Below, one piece after another: positions 35,924 through 45,900 of a stretch of DNA of 64,000 nucleotides (its first letter is position 1; each line of letters opens with the position of its first letter). The stretch covers positions 1 to 64,000 of the forward strand of contig NZ_JAERTY010000012.1 of assembly GCF_016746095.1 (NCBI RefSeq), in the 5' to 3' direction. The stretch is from Sphingobacterium faecale. GTDB taxonomy: Bacteria; Bacteroidota; Bacteroidia; Sphingobacteriales; Sphingobacteriaceae. The translations under genes and the position numbers were made by a program. The notes beneath the pieces are model-generated. The model had not been told where the DNA came from, made no database searches, and was given only the letters and a program-made list of their open reading frames with translations.

Positions 35924-38504
35924 ATCCTTAAGATTTATCTACAGTTTTATACTTATTTTATTAGATTTTACTTGTTATAGTCAGACTATAAAAGACAGTG
36001 TACATTATAGTTTACTATATAACAATTTGCTCTCTTCAAGTGGAAAGTTTTCCACTATTAAAAATAATTTTTTATTTGATTCTGAAAAAAACAGCATTTT
36101 CATTTTTAATAACAATGGAAAATTACTTTTAACAAAACAAACAAATAATAAATATGAAGTTCTTAAAAATGATTTTCTTATTGGAATCAATCCAACTAAA
36201 ACAGAAATTGAAATCCTTGATCCCAATACTAATAAATCAAAGAAAATCTCTAATGTAAAAGAGGTAGAAGTAATCAATAATTACAACGTTATTTTTTACT
36301 TTGATACAAAAACTGAAAGCTATAAACTAATTAAGGTTCTTTCTTCTGGAATTAAAGAAATTTGGAATATCCCTCAAACTCTTATAAACTTTACTAGTAT
36401 AAGTAATGATAAAAAACACCTACTTATTCAATATAGCAATCTTACTAAAGGAACTGAATTAATTAATCTGGAAAATTTTAAAAAGACTACAAACACAAGT
36501 ATTACTGATTTCATTAAAAGTGTTATTTGGGATAAAAAACTACCTGTTGTATTTTTAAGTCCTAATCAAAAACACACTAACAACTTTCCATACTTAACTT
36601 TTTTTAACTACGACACTAATCTAGTTAAAAAGCAGGATTTAGATTCAACTATATCTTACAGTTATCCCGAGGCAATCAATGAGTATAGTTTTAAAATAGT
36701 GCAATACTATAATTTAGTAAAAAAGCCATATGACACTGAAAAATTACAACTCTGGACTACAAAAGATACAGAATTAGCAACTACTATCGCTTATCCTAGA
36801 ATAAAAGAAATAAAAACTGATGGTCATATTATTTTTAACTACAAAGACAAAAAAGTCTACCAACCTGATGCTTTAAATCAGTACATATCAATTCCTTTAA
36901 ATGAGAATATACTTTTAGTTTATGATCCAAATCAATATATCGATTATATAAATTCAGATCGTGCAAGACCAAGAGACATTAGTATCTATGATATTAAAGA
37001 AGATAAGTTTACATTAATTACAAAAGCTCAACAAAACCCTTTTAATACTACTAGTTTATCTTCAAAGACAAACTACTTTGTCTATATTAAAAAAGGACTA
37101 ATGTATTTTTATAACATAGAGCAAAGAGCTCTAGAAAACACCTTTAATTTAAAAGAAGATAGAACAAAATCGAACGTTTATATAAGTAGGTTAAGATACT
37201 GGTCTGAAGATGGAAAATACTTTTATTTTGCTTCAGATAATAACTTTATGCAATACGATATTAAAAGCAAAACATTTAAAGTGTTAATTGATGGTGGCAA
37301 TACAAGTTATCGCTATAAAATTCTTAACACTCTAGCGTCACCCTCATATAATCAAACTAGTCAAATACCATCAAATATGATCCTAGACAATAGGAAGCTC
37401 TTAATTGAAAGATATAATATCAAAGAGAGTACTAGTTCTATTTTATTACTTGAAGGGAATAAACGGGTTTTTATAATAAATAATACAAATGATCAAATCA
37501 AAAATGTAAAATATGGTGATAATTTTAAAACAATTACTTACTCATTAGAGAACTTCAATAAACCTGCAACTCTATATGTATATCATAATGGTATAACCAA
37601 GCTTCTTTTAGAAAACTCTATGCCTAAGGAACTTTATACTTGGAAAAAACAAAAGATAGTAGCATATAAGGATAAGTATAACAATGATTTAAAAGGAATA
37701 CTGTTTTACCCAAAAGACTTTGATCCAAACAAAAAATATCCAATGCTTACTCACACCTACGAAATTCAAAACTATCTAGCTAAGGATTTTACCTACCCAA
37801 CTTATTTTGATCATATCGGCTTTAATATGGAACTATATTTAGAAAAAGGTTACTTTGTTTTTTTTCCTGATGTATTTACAACTAAACAAGGCCCTGGGAT
37901 ATCTGCTTTAAACTGTGTAGAGGAAAGTATAAAAAAAGTATTACAAGAAGAAAAAGCTATTAATAAAGACAAACTAGGTCTTATGGGACATTCCTTTGGA
38001 GGTTATACCACTAATTTCATTGTAAGTCAAACTAATCTGTTTAAAGCAGCTGTCAGTGGATCTGGAGTTGCTGATTTTATAAGTCACTATTTCTCCTATA
38101 ATTATAATTACAGATCCCCCGGTTACTTCCAGTTTGAAACAGGACAGTTAAATATGCTAAAGCCTTTTAAAGAAGATAAAGAGTTATACTTTTTAAATTC
38201 TCCTCTTTTCTATGCTGAAAATATTAATACGCCTCTTCTTTCTTTTACTGGAAAAGAAGATAAAGTAATAAGTTCCAAACAGCAAGAGACACTTTTTATG
38301 GCAATGCTGAGATACAAAAAGCCTTTTATCTCACTAATGTATGAAGATGAGGGTCATTACTTAATGAAGCCTGAAAATCAATTAGATCTGACCAAACGAT
38401 TACTCAATTGGTTTGATTACTATTTAAAAAATGCAGATAATAAAGAAACTCGTTGGATAAAATACAATACTACTTTTGATCCTGAAAGAATGCTTGAAAA
38501 CTAA
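35913..38504 (+). CDS. S9 family (prolyl oligopeptidase-like) exported peptidase
   Basis: An 863-aa protein with signal peptide (YSFILILLDFTCYSQT), an N-terminal beta-propeller region (about 40-600) and a C-terminal alpha/beta-hydrolase domain. The nucleophile Ser is in LMGHSFGGYTTNF (about 693), the Asp in TGKEDKVISS (about 781) and the His in YEDEGHYLMKP (about 813), forming the S9 triad. Peptidases of this family often share operons with SusC/SusD pairs importing peptides, here through an 11-bp overlap with the SusD gene. Codon use is very A/T-rich. Its stop lies only a few bases before the IS256-type remnant. Confidence 0.9.
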   Translation: MTTKSLRFIYSFILILLDFTCYSQTIKDSVHYSLLYNNLLSSSGKFSTIKNNFLFDSEKNSIFIFNNNGKLLLTKQTNNKYEVLKNDFLIGINPTKTEIEILDPNTNKSKKISNVKEVEVINNYNVIFYFDTKTESYKLIKVLSSGIKEIWNIPQTLINFTSISNDKKHLLIQYSNLTKGTELINLENFKKTTNTSITDFIKSVIWDKKLPVVFLSPNQKHTNNFPYLTFFNYDTNLVKKQDLDSTISYSYPEAINEYSFKIVQYYNLVKKPYDTEKLQLWTTKDTELATTIAYPRIKEIKTDGHIIFNYKDKKVYQPDALNQYISIPLNENILLVYDPNQYIDYINSDRARPRDISIYDIKEDKFTLITKAQQNPFNTTSLSSKTNYFVYIKKGLMYFYNIEQRALENTFNLKEDRTKSNVYISRLRYWSEDGKYFYFASDNNFMQYDIKSKTFKVLIDGGNTSYRYKILNTLASPSYNQTSQIPSNMILDNRKLLIERYNIKESTSSILLLEGNKRVFIINNTNDQIKNVKYGDNFKTITYSLENFNKPATLYVYHNGITKLLLENSMPKELYTWKKQKIVAYKDKYNNDLKGILFYPKDFDPNKKYPMLTHTYEIQNYLAKDFTYPTYFDHIGFNMELYLEKGYFVFFPDVFTTKQGPGISALNCVEESIKKVLQEEKAINKDKLGLMGHSFGGYTTNFIVSQTNLFKAAVSGSGVADFISHYFSYNYNYRSPGYFQFETGQLNMLKPFKEDKELYFLNSPLFYAENINTPLLSFTGKEDKVISSKQQETLFMAMLRYKKPFISLMYEDEGHYLMKPENQLDLTKRLLNWFDYYLKNADNKETRWIKYNTTFDPERMLEN

Positions 38505-38507
38505 AAG

Positions 38508-38672
38508 CAATTTCAACTTCATCACCGCTTGTTCAGAGCCGAATGCACCCTTAGATTTCGTGGTTTTACGGATCTGTCGGTGCATTCCTTCAATAGGATT
38601 AGTCTTCTCGTTATAAAGACCTTGCATAGCTTCCTCTTTGAAGCGTTCAAAACGGCGAAGTCGCCTTGAATC
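38508..38672 (-). pseudogene. IS256-type transposase remnant
   Basis: The minus strand reads LYNEKTNPIEGMHRQIRK followed by TTKSKGAFGSEQAVMKL, the conserved C-terminal block of IS256/Mutator-type transposases. The frame runs off into the peptidase gene at the left and is interrupted on the right by the IS66 insertion at 38673. Rejoining the frame across that insertion gives an open continuation into 40933-40990. Only a fragment remains and it cannot be functional. Its position at the end of the A/T-rich block suggests IS-mediated arrival of that block. Confidence 0.7.
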
Positions 38673-38688
38673 GTATCCGGCCTATGAA

Positions 38689-40206
38689 CTACAGGTCCGC
38701 TGATTTTTTGAAGTTCTGAGGATATAGCTCTTTAAGATTTTTGTGGTTTATGGACATGATATTTTCCAGTGTATGTTTTAACCACTGAAATGGGTTTACC
38801 TCATGCTTTTTGCAGATCGCAAAAAAAGAGTATATCATTGCTGCACGTTGTGCTGCTTCATGGCTTCCGGCAAAGAGGTAGTTTTTTCGTCCCAGGGCAA
38901 CCGGGCGAATAGCGTTCTCCACAAGATTATTGTCAATAAGCAGCCTTCCATCATACAGGTATGCTGATAGTGCATCCCATCTGGCGTATGCATACGCCAT
39001 AGCTTTACCGATCTGACTTTTAGGGAGTGTGCTTTTTATCTCTTCAAAGATCCATTTGCCCAGCTCGTTGATAACAGGTAAGGATTCGGTCAATCGAAGT
39101 TCTTTGGTCTGCTCTGCGCTTAGATTTTCCTGTTTGGCTTTCCGTTCAATGGCATAAAGCTTCTGGATCATTAGCAATGCTTTTTCCGTTCTTTCTTTAT
39201 CGTTATCCAGTGCTTTCTCAAACTCACGCCGTGCATGTGCCCAGCAAGCTAGATGTGTTACTTCTTTCTTTTTAGCATACTTGTCATAGACTGCATAGCC
39301 GTCTGTCTGGAGATAACCTTTGAAGTTACCAAGCATGGGTACAGCGGCAATACCTCCACGGGTAGGGCTATAATCAAATAATACGGTTCTCTCCAATGGA
39401 GCATGGTATACCCAATAGTAGCCCTGATGGGTAGCGCCTTTTTTATCGCTATCCAGTACTTTTATCGGTGTTTCGTCTACCTGTAAGTAGCCCTGTACTT
39501 TAGTGTCAAAGACGAGTTTTTCATACAATGGTTCCAGTTTTTCTAGCGCTTGTTTGGTCCATCCTTCGATCGTTGAGGAGGCTATCTGTATGTTTTCCCT
39601 TGCAAAGATCTGTTTTTGTCGGTATAGCGGAAGGTGATCCATATACTTAGCGGTCAGGATCATCGCTAACAGGCTAGCGCCAGGGATTCCTTTGTCTATT
39701 ACACGCTCAGGAAGCTCGGCAATGGCTACGGCTGATTTATCTTTGGCCGCATATTTATAACGGATGTAACGTTTGATATAGAACTTGGCAGGCTCGCATT
39801 CCAATTCTTCGGTAATTTCCTTGCCGATACAGACCATTTGGGATAGATCACCTTCGGGATGGATTTCAATCTCTTCCACAGGAAGATGTGCAGGCAATTT
39901 AGCACGTCCTTTATGGTTGGGACGTTTACGTATATACTCGATCTTTTCTTTGATTTCCTCCTGTTGCTGAACAACTTTGGCCGGCTCTGCTTCAAAGGGG
40001 AGCATGGTCTGAGCAGGATCGCTTTCAAAGCGCTCACGCTTCTGTCCGAACTGCATACGCTTGTACATGGCAAGCTGTGACTTTAGGTAATCTATCTCTT
40101 CGTCTTTTTTTGAGGTATCTTGAGAAAGGGACTTTATCTTTTCATCACGGCTGGAAATGACCTTGAGAAGGTCCTCTTTAGAGAGATTTTCCAGCGCTTT
40201 TTCCAT
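38689..40206 (-). CDS. tnpC: IS66 transposase TnpC
   Basis: A 505-aa DDE transposase of IS66. It has an N-terminal coiled coil (DEKIKSLSQDTSKKDEEIDYL), a Lys/Arg-rich linker (RKRPNHKGRAKLP), a catalytic core with Asp in YLQVDETPIKVLD and in LQTDGYAVYD, and the C-terminal block DNNLVENAIRPVALGRKNYLFAGS with the last Glu, then the IS66 C-terminal domain. Full length. Confidence 0.95.
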   Translation of the reverse strand: MEKALENLSKEDLLKVISSRDEKIKSLSQDTSKKDEEIDYLKSQLAMYKRMQFGQKRERFESDPAQTMLPFEAEPAKVVQQQEEIKEKIEYIRKRPNHKGRAKLPAHLPVEEIEIHPEGDLSQMVCIGKEITEELECEPAKFYIKRYIRYKYAAKDKSAVAIAELPERVIDKGIPGASLLAMILTAKYMDHLPLYRQKQIFARENIQIASSTIEGWTKQALEKLEPLYEKLVFDTKVQGYLQVDETPIKVLDSDKKGATHQGYYWVYHAPLERTVLFDYSPTRGGIAAVPMLGNFKGYLQTDGYAVYDKYAKKKEVTHLACWAHARREFEKALDNDKERTEKALLMIQKLYAIERKAKQENLSAEQTKELRLTESLPVINELGKWIFEEIKSTLPKSQIGKAMAYAYARWDALSAYLYDGRLLIDNNLVENAIRPVALGRKNYLFAGSHEAAQRAAMIYSFFAICKKHEVNPFQWLKHTLENIMSINHKNLKELYPQNFKKSADL

Positions 40207-40254
40207 AGTGTAAATATACGGAAAAAGCGGCTTTTATCCTACAATAAACCGCTT

Positions 40255-40593
40255 TTAAGTCAAAGAAAAACGTCTTTTTTGAATGCTTTTTACGACCTGT
40301 ATGCCTTCAACCATCAGTACCAGATCACTCCAGGACAACTCGTGGTTTTTTGTGTGTGGAGCCAGAAAAGTTCCGCTTTCCAAACGTTTGTAATACAAAA
40401 CAAAGCCACCCTTCTCCCAATGTAACAGCTTCACGTGCGTACGGCTACGGTTTAGGAACACGAACACCTCTCCACTGGTAGCCTGCCGTTGCATACCTGA
40501 ACTGATCAGTCCACAAAGTCCATCAAAAGACTTCCTCATGTCGCAAAAACCATCATAAAGATAAAACCTATGCGATGAGCCTAGCGCAAACAT
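40255..40593 (-). CDS. tnpB: IS66 Orf2 protein TnpB
   Basis: 112 aa with the family pattern LYDGFCDMRKSFDGLCGLI, GEVFVFLNRSRTHVKLLHWE and LYYKRLESGTF. It is required with TnpA and TnpC for IS66 transposition, biochemical role not settled. Its first base overlaps the last base of tnpA. Confidence 0.93.
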   Translation of the reverse strand: MFALGSSHRFYLYDGFCDMRKSFDGLCGLISSGMQRQATSGEVFVFLNRSRTHVKLLHWEKGGFVLYYKRLESGTFLAPHTKNHELSWSDLVLMVEGIQVVKSIQKRRFSLT

Positions 40594-40874
40594 CAGTACA
40601 AACGAATCAATTGAGAGAGAAGCCCAAGGTCATTTTCTACCTTTATACGTACACCATTGGGATAGATAATTTCAATATCACTGTTTTTACTGGCTTTATC
40701 GATGGTTAAAAAGCCAACAGCGGACTTATCGCTTTCTTTAATTCGGGAAATCCAATAATAAAATTTGGCTTCATTGATCCCATGTTCAGCACAATATGCC
40801 TTCTTACTTTTTCCGCTCTGCTGCCAGTCTGCTATCATCGATAGCATATATTTTCTTTTTTCTTGAATGCTCAT
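40593..40874 (-). CDS. tnpA: IS66 Orf1 protein TnpA
   Basis: 93 aa with a helix-turn-helix of the transposase_8/IS66 type (MIADWQQSGKSKKAYCAEHG, INEAKFYYWISRI). A probable DNA-binding accessory protein, first gene of the element. Confidence 0.88.
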   Translation of the reverse strand: MSIQEKRKYMLSMIADWQQSGKSKKAYCAEHGINEAKFYYWISRIKESDKSAVGFLTIDKASKNSDIEIIYPNGVRIKVENDLGLLSQLIRLY

Positions 40875-41000
40875 GCAACAAAGATCGAAACTAGATACCC
40901 CTTATAAAATATGTACTTGGTCGGACGGATACCTTGAATCTATGTCGTCCATTTTAAACTCAAATTCCCGATATTCCATCAGTCTCTGTATATTAGCGCC

Positions 41001-41597
41001 ATGGCTACTAACCAGCGACCAGATGAAGACGTATTGATCCCCGGCCTATGGGATGGAGATGACCGTGTATTTCAACAGATTATCAAAGACTTTCTGCAGC
41101 CACTGCGTTACTACGCTTGGACCTTTGTCAAGATAAAAGAAGTCGCAGAAGAGATAGCCTACGATGCCTTTGTAAAGCTATGGCAGGAGCGTAGCCGGTT
41201 TCAAAGCGATCTGCAGGTAAAACGTTTCCTATATGTCGTCACCAAAAACAAGTGCCTGGATCATCTGAAATCAGCCGATACCCGTTTTCGTCAGGTATTG
41301 GACGATACTGTCGAGATCCCCATTGCAGATATCGATCTGGAGGCAAAGGTAATACAGACCGAGCTCATGCAGGCTATTTATACCGAGATCAATAATCTTC
41401 CCCACAAGCAAGCTACCGTATTTCGATTGAGTTATTTAGAAGGGATGAGTGTGGAAGAGATCAGTATACAACTGGGGATATCCATCAATGCCGTATACCT
41501 CAACAAGTCTCTGGCAGGCAAGACCCTGCAACGTATTTTTAAGGACAAAGGAGATTGGTTGTATGTGCTATTCCTCCTTCAGTTTGGAGACTTCTGA
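41001..41597 (+). CDS. ECF RNA polymerase sigma factor (FecI-like), copy 2
   Basis: 198 aa with region 2 (VAEEIAYDAFVKLWQERSRF, VKRFLYVVTKNKCLDHLKS) and region 4 (NLPHKQATVFRLSYLEGMSVEEISIQLGISINAVYLNKSLAGKTLQ). It begins 60 bp after the IS66 target duplication and is followed 78 bp later by its FecR partner. Expected to activate the second SusC/SusD operon. Confidence 0.93.
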   Translation: MATNQRPDEDVLIPGLWDGDDRVFQQIIKDFLQPLRYYAWTFVKIKEVAEEIAYDAFVKLWQERSRFQSDLQVKRFLYVVTKNKCLDHLKSADTRFRQVLDDTVEIPIADIDLEAKVIQTELMQAIYTEINNLPHKQATVFRLSYLEGMSVEEISIQLGISINAVYLNKSLAGKTLQRIFKDKGDWLYVLFLLQFGDF

Positions 41598-41675
41598 ACG
41601 ATTTTAAAAAAATATTAAATTTTCATTACAGATTTTCCCGTCAAGCTCGTATAGATTATAAAATAGAACGACCGT

Positions 41676-42839
41676 ATGGCTATCGAACAGGAAAAAATTG
41701 TCTTACTGATCCGGAAATATCAGGATGAAAGCATCACAGCAGAAGAGACGCTGTTGTTGAGGGAGTGGCTGGTACAGGATAAGGAAAACACCGATTTACT
41801 GACACAGATAAAGGATGAGTCCTGGCTACGGGCGCAGCTCGAAGGTTACCATAGCTTAGCCTCCGAAGATCTGGAGCGTGAATCATCGCGAATGGCACAA
41901 CAGATCGCTGGCCGTCAAGTTGCCAAGGTACGGCCTATTTGGATCCGCTATGCCGTAGCTTCTATGGCACTGATTGCCCTTTCGATCGGCCTGTATTTTT
42001 ATAACCCGAGTACTTTATCCGAGAATGAGACCTTGGCCCTTGTTGAGGCTGAGCGTATTCCACAGCCCGGAGGAAATAAAGCCACTTTGATGATAGACGG
42101 TGGCGAGACCATAGCGCTGAGCGAAGCGCACTCTGGCCTTATAGTCGCAGGCAAGATGGCCTACGAAGATGGATCTGCGATAGCGGCAACAGCGACATCC
42201 TTTGCTACGCTCAATACCCCAAGAGGAGGGCAATATAGTATCACCTTGCCAGATGGCACGAAAGTACGGCTTAATGCTTCCTCATCATTACGGTATCCGG
42301 TGCGGTTCGATGGAGCCGAGCGCAGAGTGGTACTTACCGGAGAGGCTTTCTTCGAAGTCGCACACGATGCACGACAGCCTTTCATTGTAGAGACCGCATT
42401 ACAACGCTTACAGGTGTTAGGTACGGTGTTCAATATTAATGCTTATACCGACGAAAAGCAGATCGCGACAACGCTGATCCAAGGTAAGGTCGCCGTGAGC
42501 AGAGCCGCATCCGGAGCAGTCTCCACCATTTTATCACCAGGTCAGCAGAGCTTGTTGGATTCGAAGCGTCTTGATGTTATCGATGTAGATGCTGCAGAAG
42601 CCATAGCCTGGAAAGACGGCAAGTTTATATTCAACAATTCAGATATACATACCGTGATGCGGCAGATAGCCCGTTGGTACGATATAGAGGTGCAGTATAT
42701 GGACGATGTATCAGCTGTTACCTTTAGCGGGTCATTGTCACGGTCGGCACCGATATCCGCTATACTGGAAGACCTCGAATTGACACAAAGTATAACGTTT
42801 AATATGGAAGGAAGGAGGGTTGTCGTGCGAAAGAGATAG
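41676..42839 (+). CDS. FecR-like anti-sigma factor, copy 2
   Basis: 387 aa. Cytoplasmic domain about 1-88, transmembrane helix RYAVASMALIALSIGLYFY (about 91-109), FecR domain with LNTPRGGQYSITLPDGTKVRL, GEAFFEVAHDARQPFIV and VLGTVFNINAY, and the C-terminal DUF4974-type region (IHTVMRQIARWYDIEVQYMD). Same organisation as the first copy but clearly diverged in sequence. Confidence 0.93.
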   Translation: MAIEQEKIVLLIRKYQDESITAEETLLLREWLVQDKENTDLLTQIKDESWLRAQLEGYHSLASEDLERESSRMAQQIAGRQVAKVRPIWIRYAVASMALIALSIGLYFYNPSTLSENETLALVEAERIPQPGGNKATLMIDGGETIALSEAHSGLIVAGKMAYEDGSAIAATATSFATLNTPRGGQYSITLPDGTKVRLNASSSLRYPVRFDGAERRVVLTGEAFFEVAHDARQPFIVETALQRLQVLGTVFNINAYTDEKQIATTLIQGKVAVSRAASGAVSTILSPGQQSLLDSKRLDVIDVDAAEAIAWKDGKFIFNNSDIHTVMRQIARWYDIEVQYMDDVSAVTFSGSLSRSAPISAILEDLELTQSITFNMEGRRVVVRKR

Positions 42840-42862
42840 AAAAAGTATAGGAGTTTAGTTTG

Positions 42863-42914
42863 CCTGATAAAAAAAGGAAGCCGGCAGTGTTGACGCACCA
42901 CCGGCACAGTCAGG
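42863..42914 (+). promoter_or_regulatory. Nested hairpin between fecR and susC, copy 2
   Basis: An outer stem CCTGA (42863-42867) with 42910-42914 encloses an A-run and an inner stem GCCGG (42880-42884) with CCGGC (42901-42905). Position and layout match 31097-31150. The stems are short, so the parallel is the main support. Confidence 0.4.
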
Positions 42915-42976
42915 TAAAACAATAATAAATAGTTTCGAAGTATTAACAGTTTTTTTAACCTAACAAGACCAAATAT

Positions 42977-45900
42977 ATGAATAATAATCATGATGCAGCT
43001 TGCATGATGCATCTCTCTAATGAAACTATAAGGTATTGGATTATGCGGATACAGTTGATTACGCTTTTTATCGTGTTGCTGCTGGGGCAGCTGAACGCCA
43101 GCTCGAGTTATGGCCAGAAAGTAACGATCGAAGCCAAACGGCAATCTTTAGAAAGGGTGCTCAAAGAGATCAAGAAGCAGTCCGGCTTTGATCTCATATA
43201 CAATCCCTCCGTATTTGATAAACTTGCGGAGTCCGTCACCGTCAGTAGCAGCCATACCGACTTGCAGTATGTGCTGTCCGATATTTTTAAAAAGCAGAGC
43301 AAGCTCGAGTTTCTCCTAAATGGGAAAACTATTATTGTACGGCCCAGAGGTGCCTCCAAGCAGGATGTTGAGGAGAGTACGCTGTCTGTACAACAGCCCA
43401 TCCGGGGCCGTGTCACCAATGAAAAGGGAGAACCCCTGGCCGGAGCATCGATCTATGTACTGGATGGCAATAAGCAACGGACATCCAAGCAGACTAATAC
43501 CGATACCAACGGTAATTTTGAACTGAAGGATGTAGCCGAAGGCCAGCTTATAGAGATATCCTACCTTGGTCATCGATCCCTACAGCGTCATGCTAAAGCA
43601 CAGATGGGAACCATAGTACTACCATTGATCAATGCTGAGGTCGAGGAGATCGTGGTCAATGCGGGATACTACACCGTAAAGGATCGCGAACGTACGGGGA
43701 GCATTGCTCGGGTGACCGCTAAGGATATCGAGTTTCAACCCGTAATCAATCCATTGCAAGCCATTCAAGGACGAATGGCAGGAGTAAGCATCACGCAGAA
43801 ATCCGGTATACCAGGAGCCGGATTTGATATTCAAATTAGGGGGCGTAATAGCTTGCGTACCAAGACACCAACGCAAGAAGATGGTAATACACCACTTTAT
43901 ATAGTTGACGGAGTGCCTATTTCAGCTGTAAGTGTTGGAGACTATAGTTTCACTCAAATTAACCCAGGTGGTGATATTAATCCCTTGAGTGCTATTAACC
44001 ATACTGATATTGAGAGTATAGAAATATTAAAAGATGCCGATGCTACGGCTATTTATGGCTCTCGAGGGGCTAATGGTGTTGTTCTAATTACGACAAAGAG
44101 GGGAGTGTCGGGAAAAACCAAGTTTACCGTTACTTCTTCTTATGCAGGAAGTAAAATTGCCCGTAAAATGAAATTGATGAACCTCGGGGAATATATGGAG
44201 ATGAGGGAAGAATTTAAAGCAAATACTGGTATTACCTATATGGATATCGATGGCACATGGGATGTAACCCGTGAAACCGATTGGCAAGATGAACTGATAG
44301 GAGGAACTGCTATAAGTAAGAATTTGGGAATGAGTGTGTCAGGAGGAAATGAGTATACTAGTTTTTTGATTAGTGCGAACCGTAACAATGAGACGACGGT
44401 GTATCCGATCAGCGACGGTTACAAGCGAAATAATTTGTCAACAAACATTAGTCATAAAAGCAAGGATGAAAGGTTTCAATTAACGTCAACGGTTAGTTAC
44501 TCTGTCCAAAAGTCTGATTTCATTAATACAGATCTCACCAGAGAGGCTATAGTGCTTCCCCCAAATGCACCGTCTTTATATAATAGTGATGGAACGTTAA
44601 ACTGGACTGATTACTCGTCGAATAGAGTAAATCCATTAGCTAGTTCTGAAGCAACCTATCATAGCAACAATAGAAATCTGGTTTTAAATGGTACGTTAAG
44701 TTACAACTTGATCGATAACATATTTTTAAAACTCAACGCAGGTATTACAAATACAGCCTTTGAAGAGAGTAGATACGAACCAAACACAATGTACAATCCG
44801 GTTTTAGTGAGATACCAAAGCCCTAACTCATCTACGTCAGCAAAGGCACGTAATGATGCCTATTCGTACCTTGTTGAGCCGCAGGTGACCTGGAACAAAA
44901 GCTTCGGTATACAACGTCTTGAGGCGCTGGTTGGAGGGACGTACGAAGAGCGGAACAATAGTACGTTAAAAATTTCTGGTTCAGGATTTACTTCCAATGC
45001 GTTGATTACGAATATTGGTGCCGCTAAGTCTAAAGGTATTAGCAGCGTTGGCGGCAACCCTTATAAATATGCCGCTTTATTTGCGAGGTTGAATTATGTT
45101 TACGATTCAAAGTACATTGTCAACATTACAGGACGTCGCGATGGGTCAAGTCGGTTTGGCGATAACAATAAGTTCGGCAATTTTGGTGCACTAGGAGGGG
45201 CTTGGCTTTTTTCCAAGGAACGATTTCTGCAGGAACAATCTTGGTTGACTTTTGGAAAACTTAGAGCATCGTTTGGAGTAACAGGAAGCGACAATACAGG
45301 AGATTATCAGTACATAGACACATACGATCTATCCACCGCTGTCTACGATGACATTGTAGGGCTATTGCCAAGCAAATTGTTTAATCCTGATTTCGGCTGG
45401 GAAAAAACGACAAAAGCCGAAGCCGCAATCGAATTAGGACTGTTTAACGATAGGATAAATACGTCGATCGCCTACTATAATAATCGATCTTCTAATCAAT
45501 TGGTAGGGATTCCTCTCCCTGCAACCACAGGTTTTCCTAGTATTTCTGGAAATCTACCAGCTACAGTCCAAAACTCAGGCTGGGAATTGGTTGTTTCTTC
45601 TACGAATATAAAGAACAAAGGATTTAGATGGGAATCAAGCTTTAATATCTCTGCTAATAGAAATAAACTGGTGTCTTTTCCAGATCTAGAAGGATCAACG
45701 TATGCCAACACTTATATGGTAGGTAAATCAACAAGTATAAGTAGACGCTATAAGTATTTGGGTATTGATCAAGATTCAAAAGCTTACAAATTTCAAGACT
45801 TTAATAACGACGGAAAGATAACTGCTGCTGAAGATAGGAAAGTAATTTTAGACCTATACCCAAAGTTTTACGGGGGAGTACAGAATTCCTTGGTTTTTAA

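Larger units (their letters stand above)
38673..40932 (-). mobile_element. Complete IS66-family insertion sequence
   Basis: 2260 bp with imperfect terminal inverted repeats beginning GTATCCG at the left (38673) and, read inward, GTATCCG at the right end (40932). The ends share GTATCCG.CC.A..A..TAC. It is flanked by an exact 8-bp duplication CTTGAATC at 38665-38672 and 40933-40940, the target duplication length typical of IS66. It carries tnpA, tnpB and tnpC on the minus strand. All three frames are intact, so it may be active. Confidence 0.93.
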
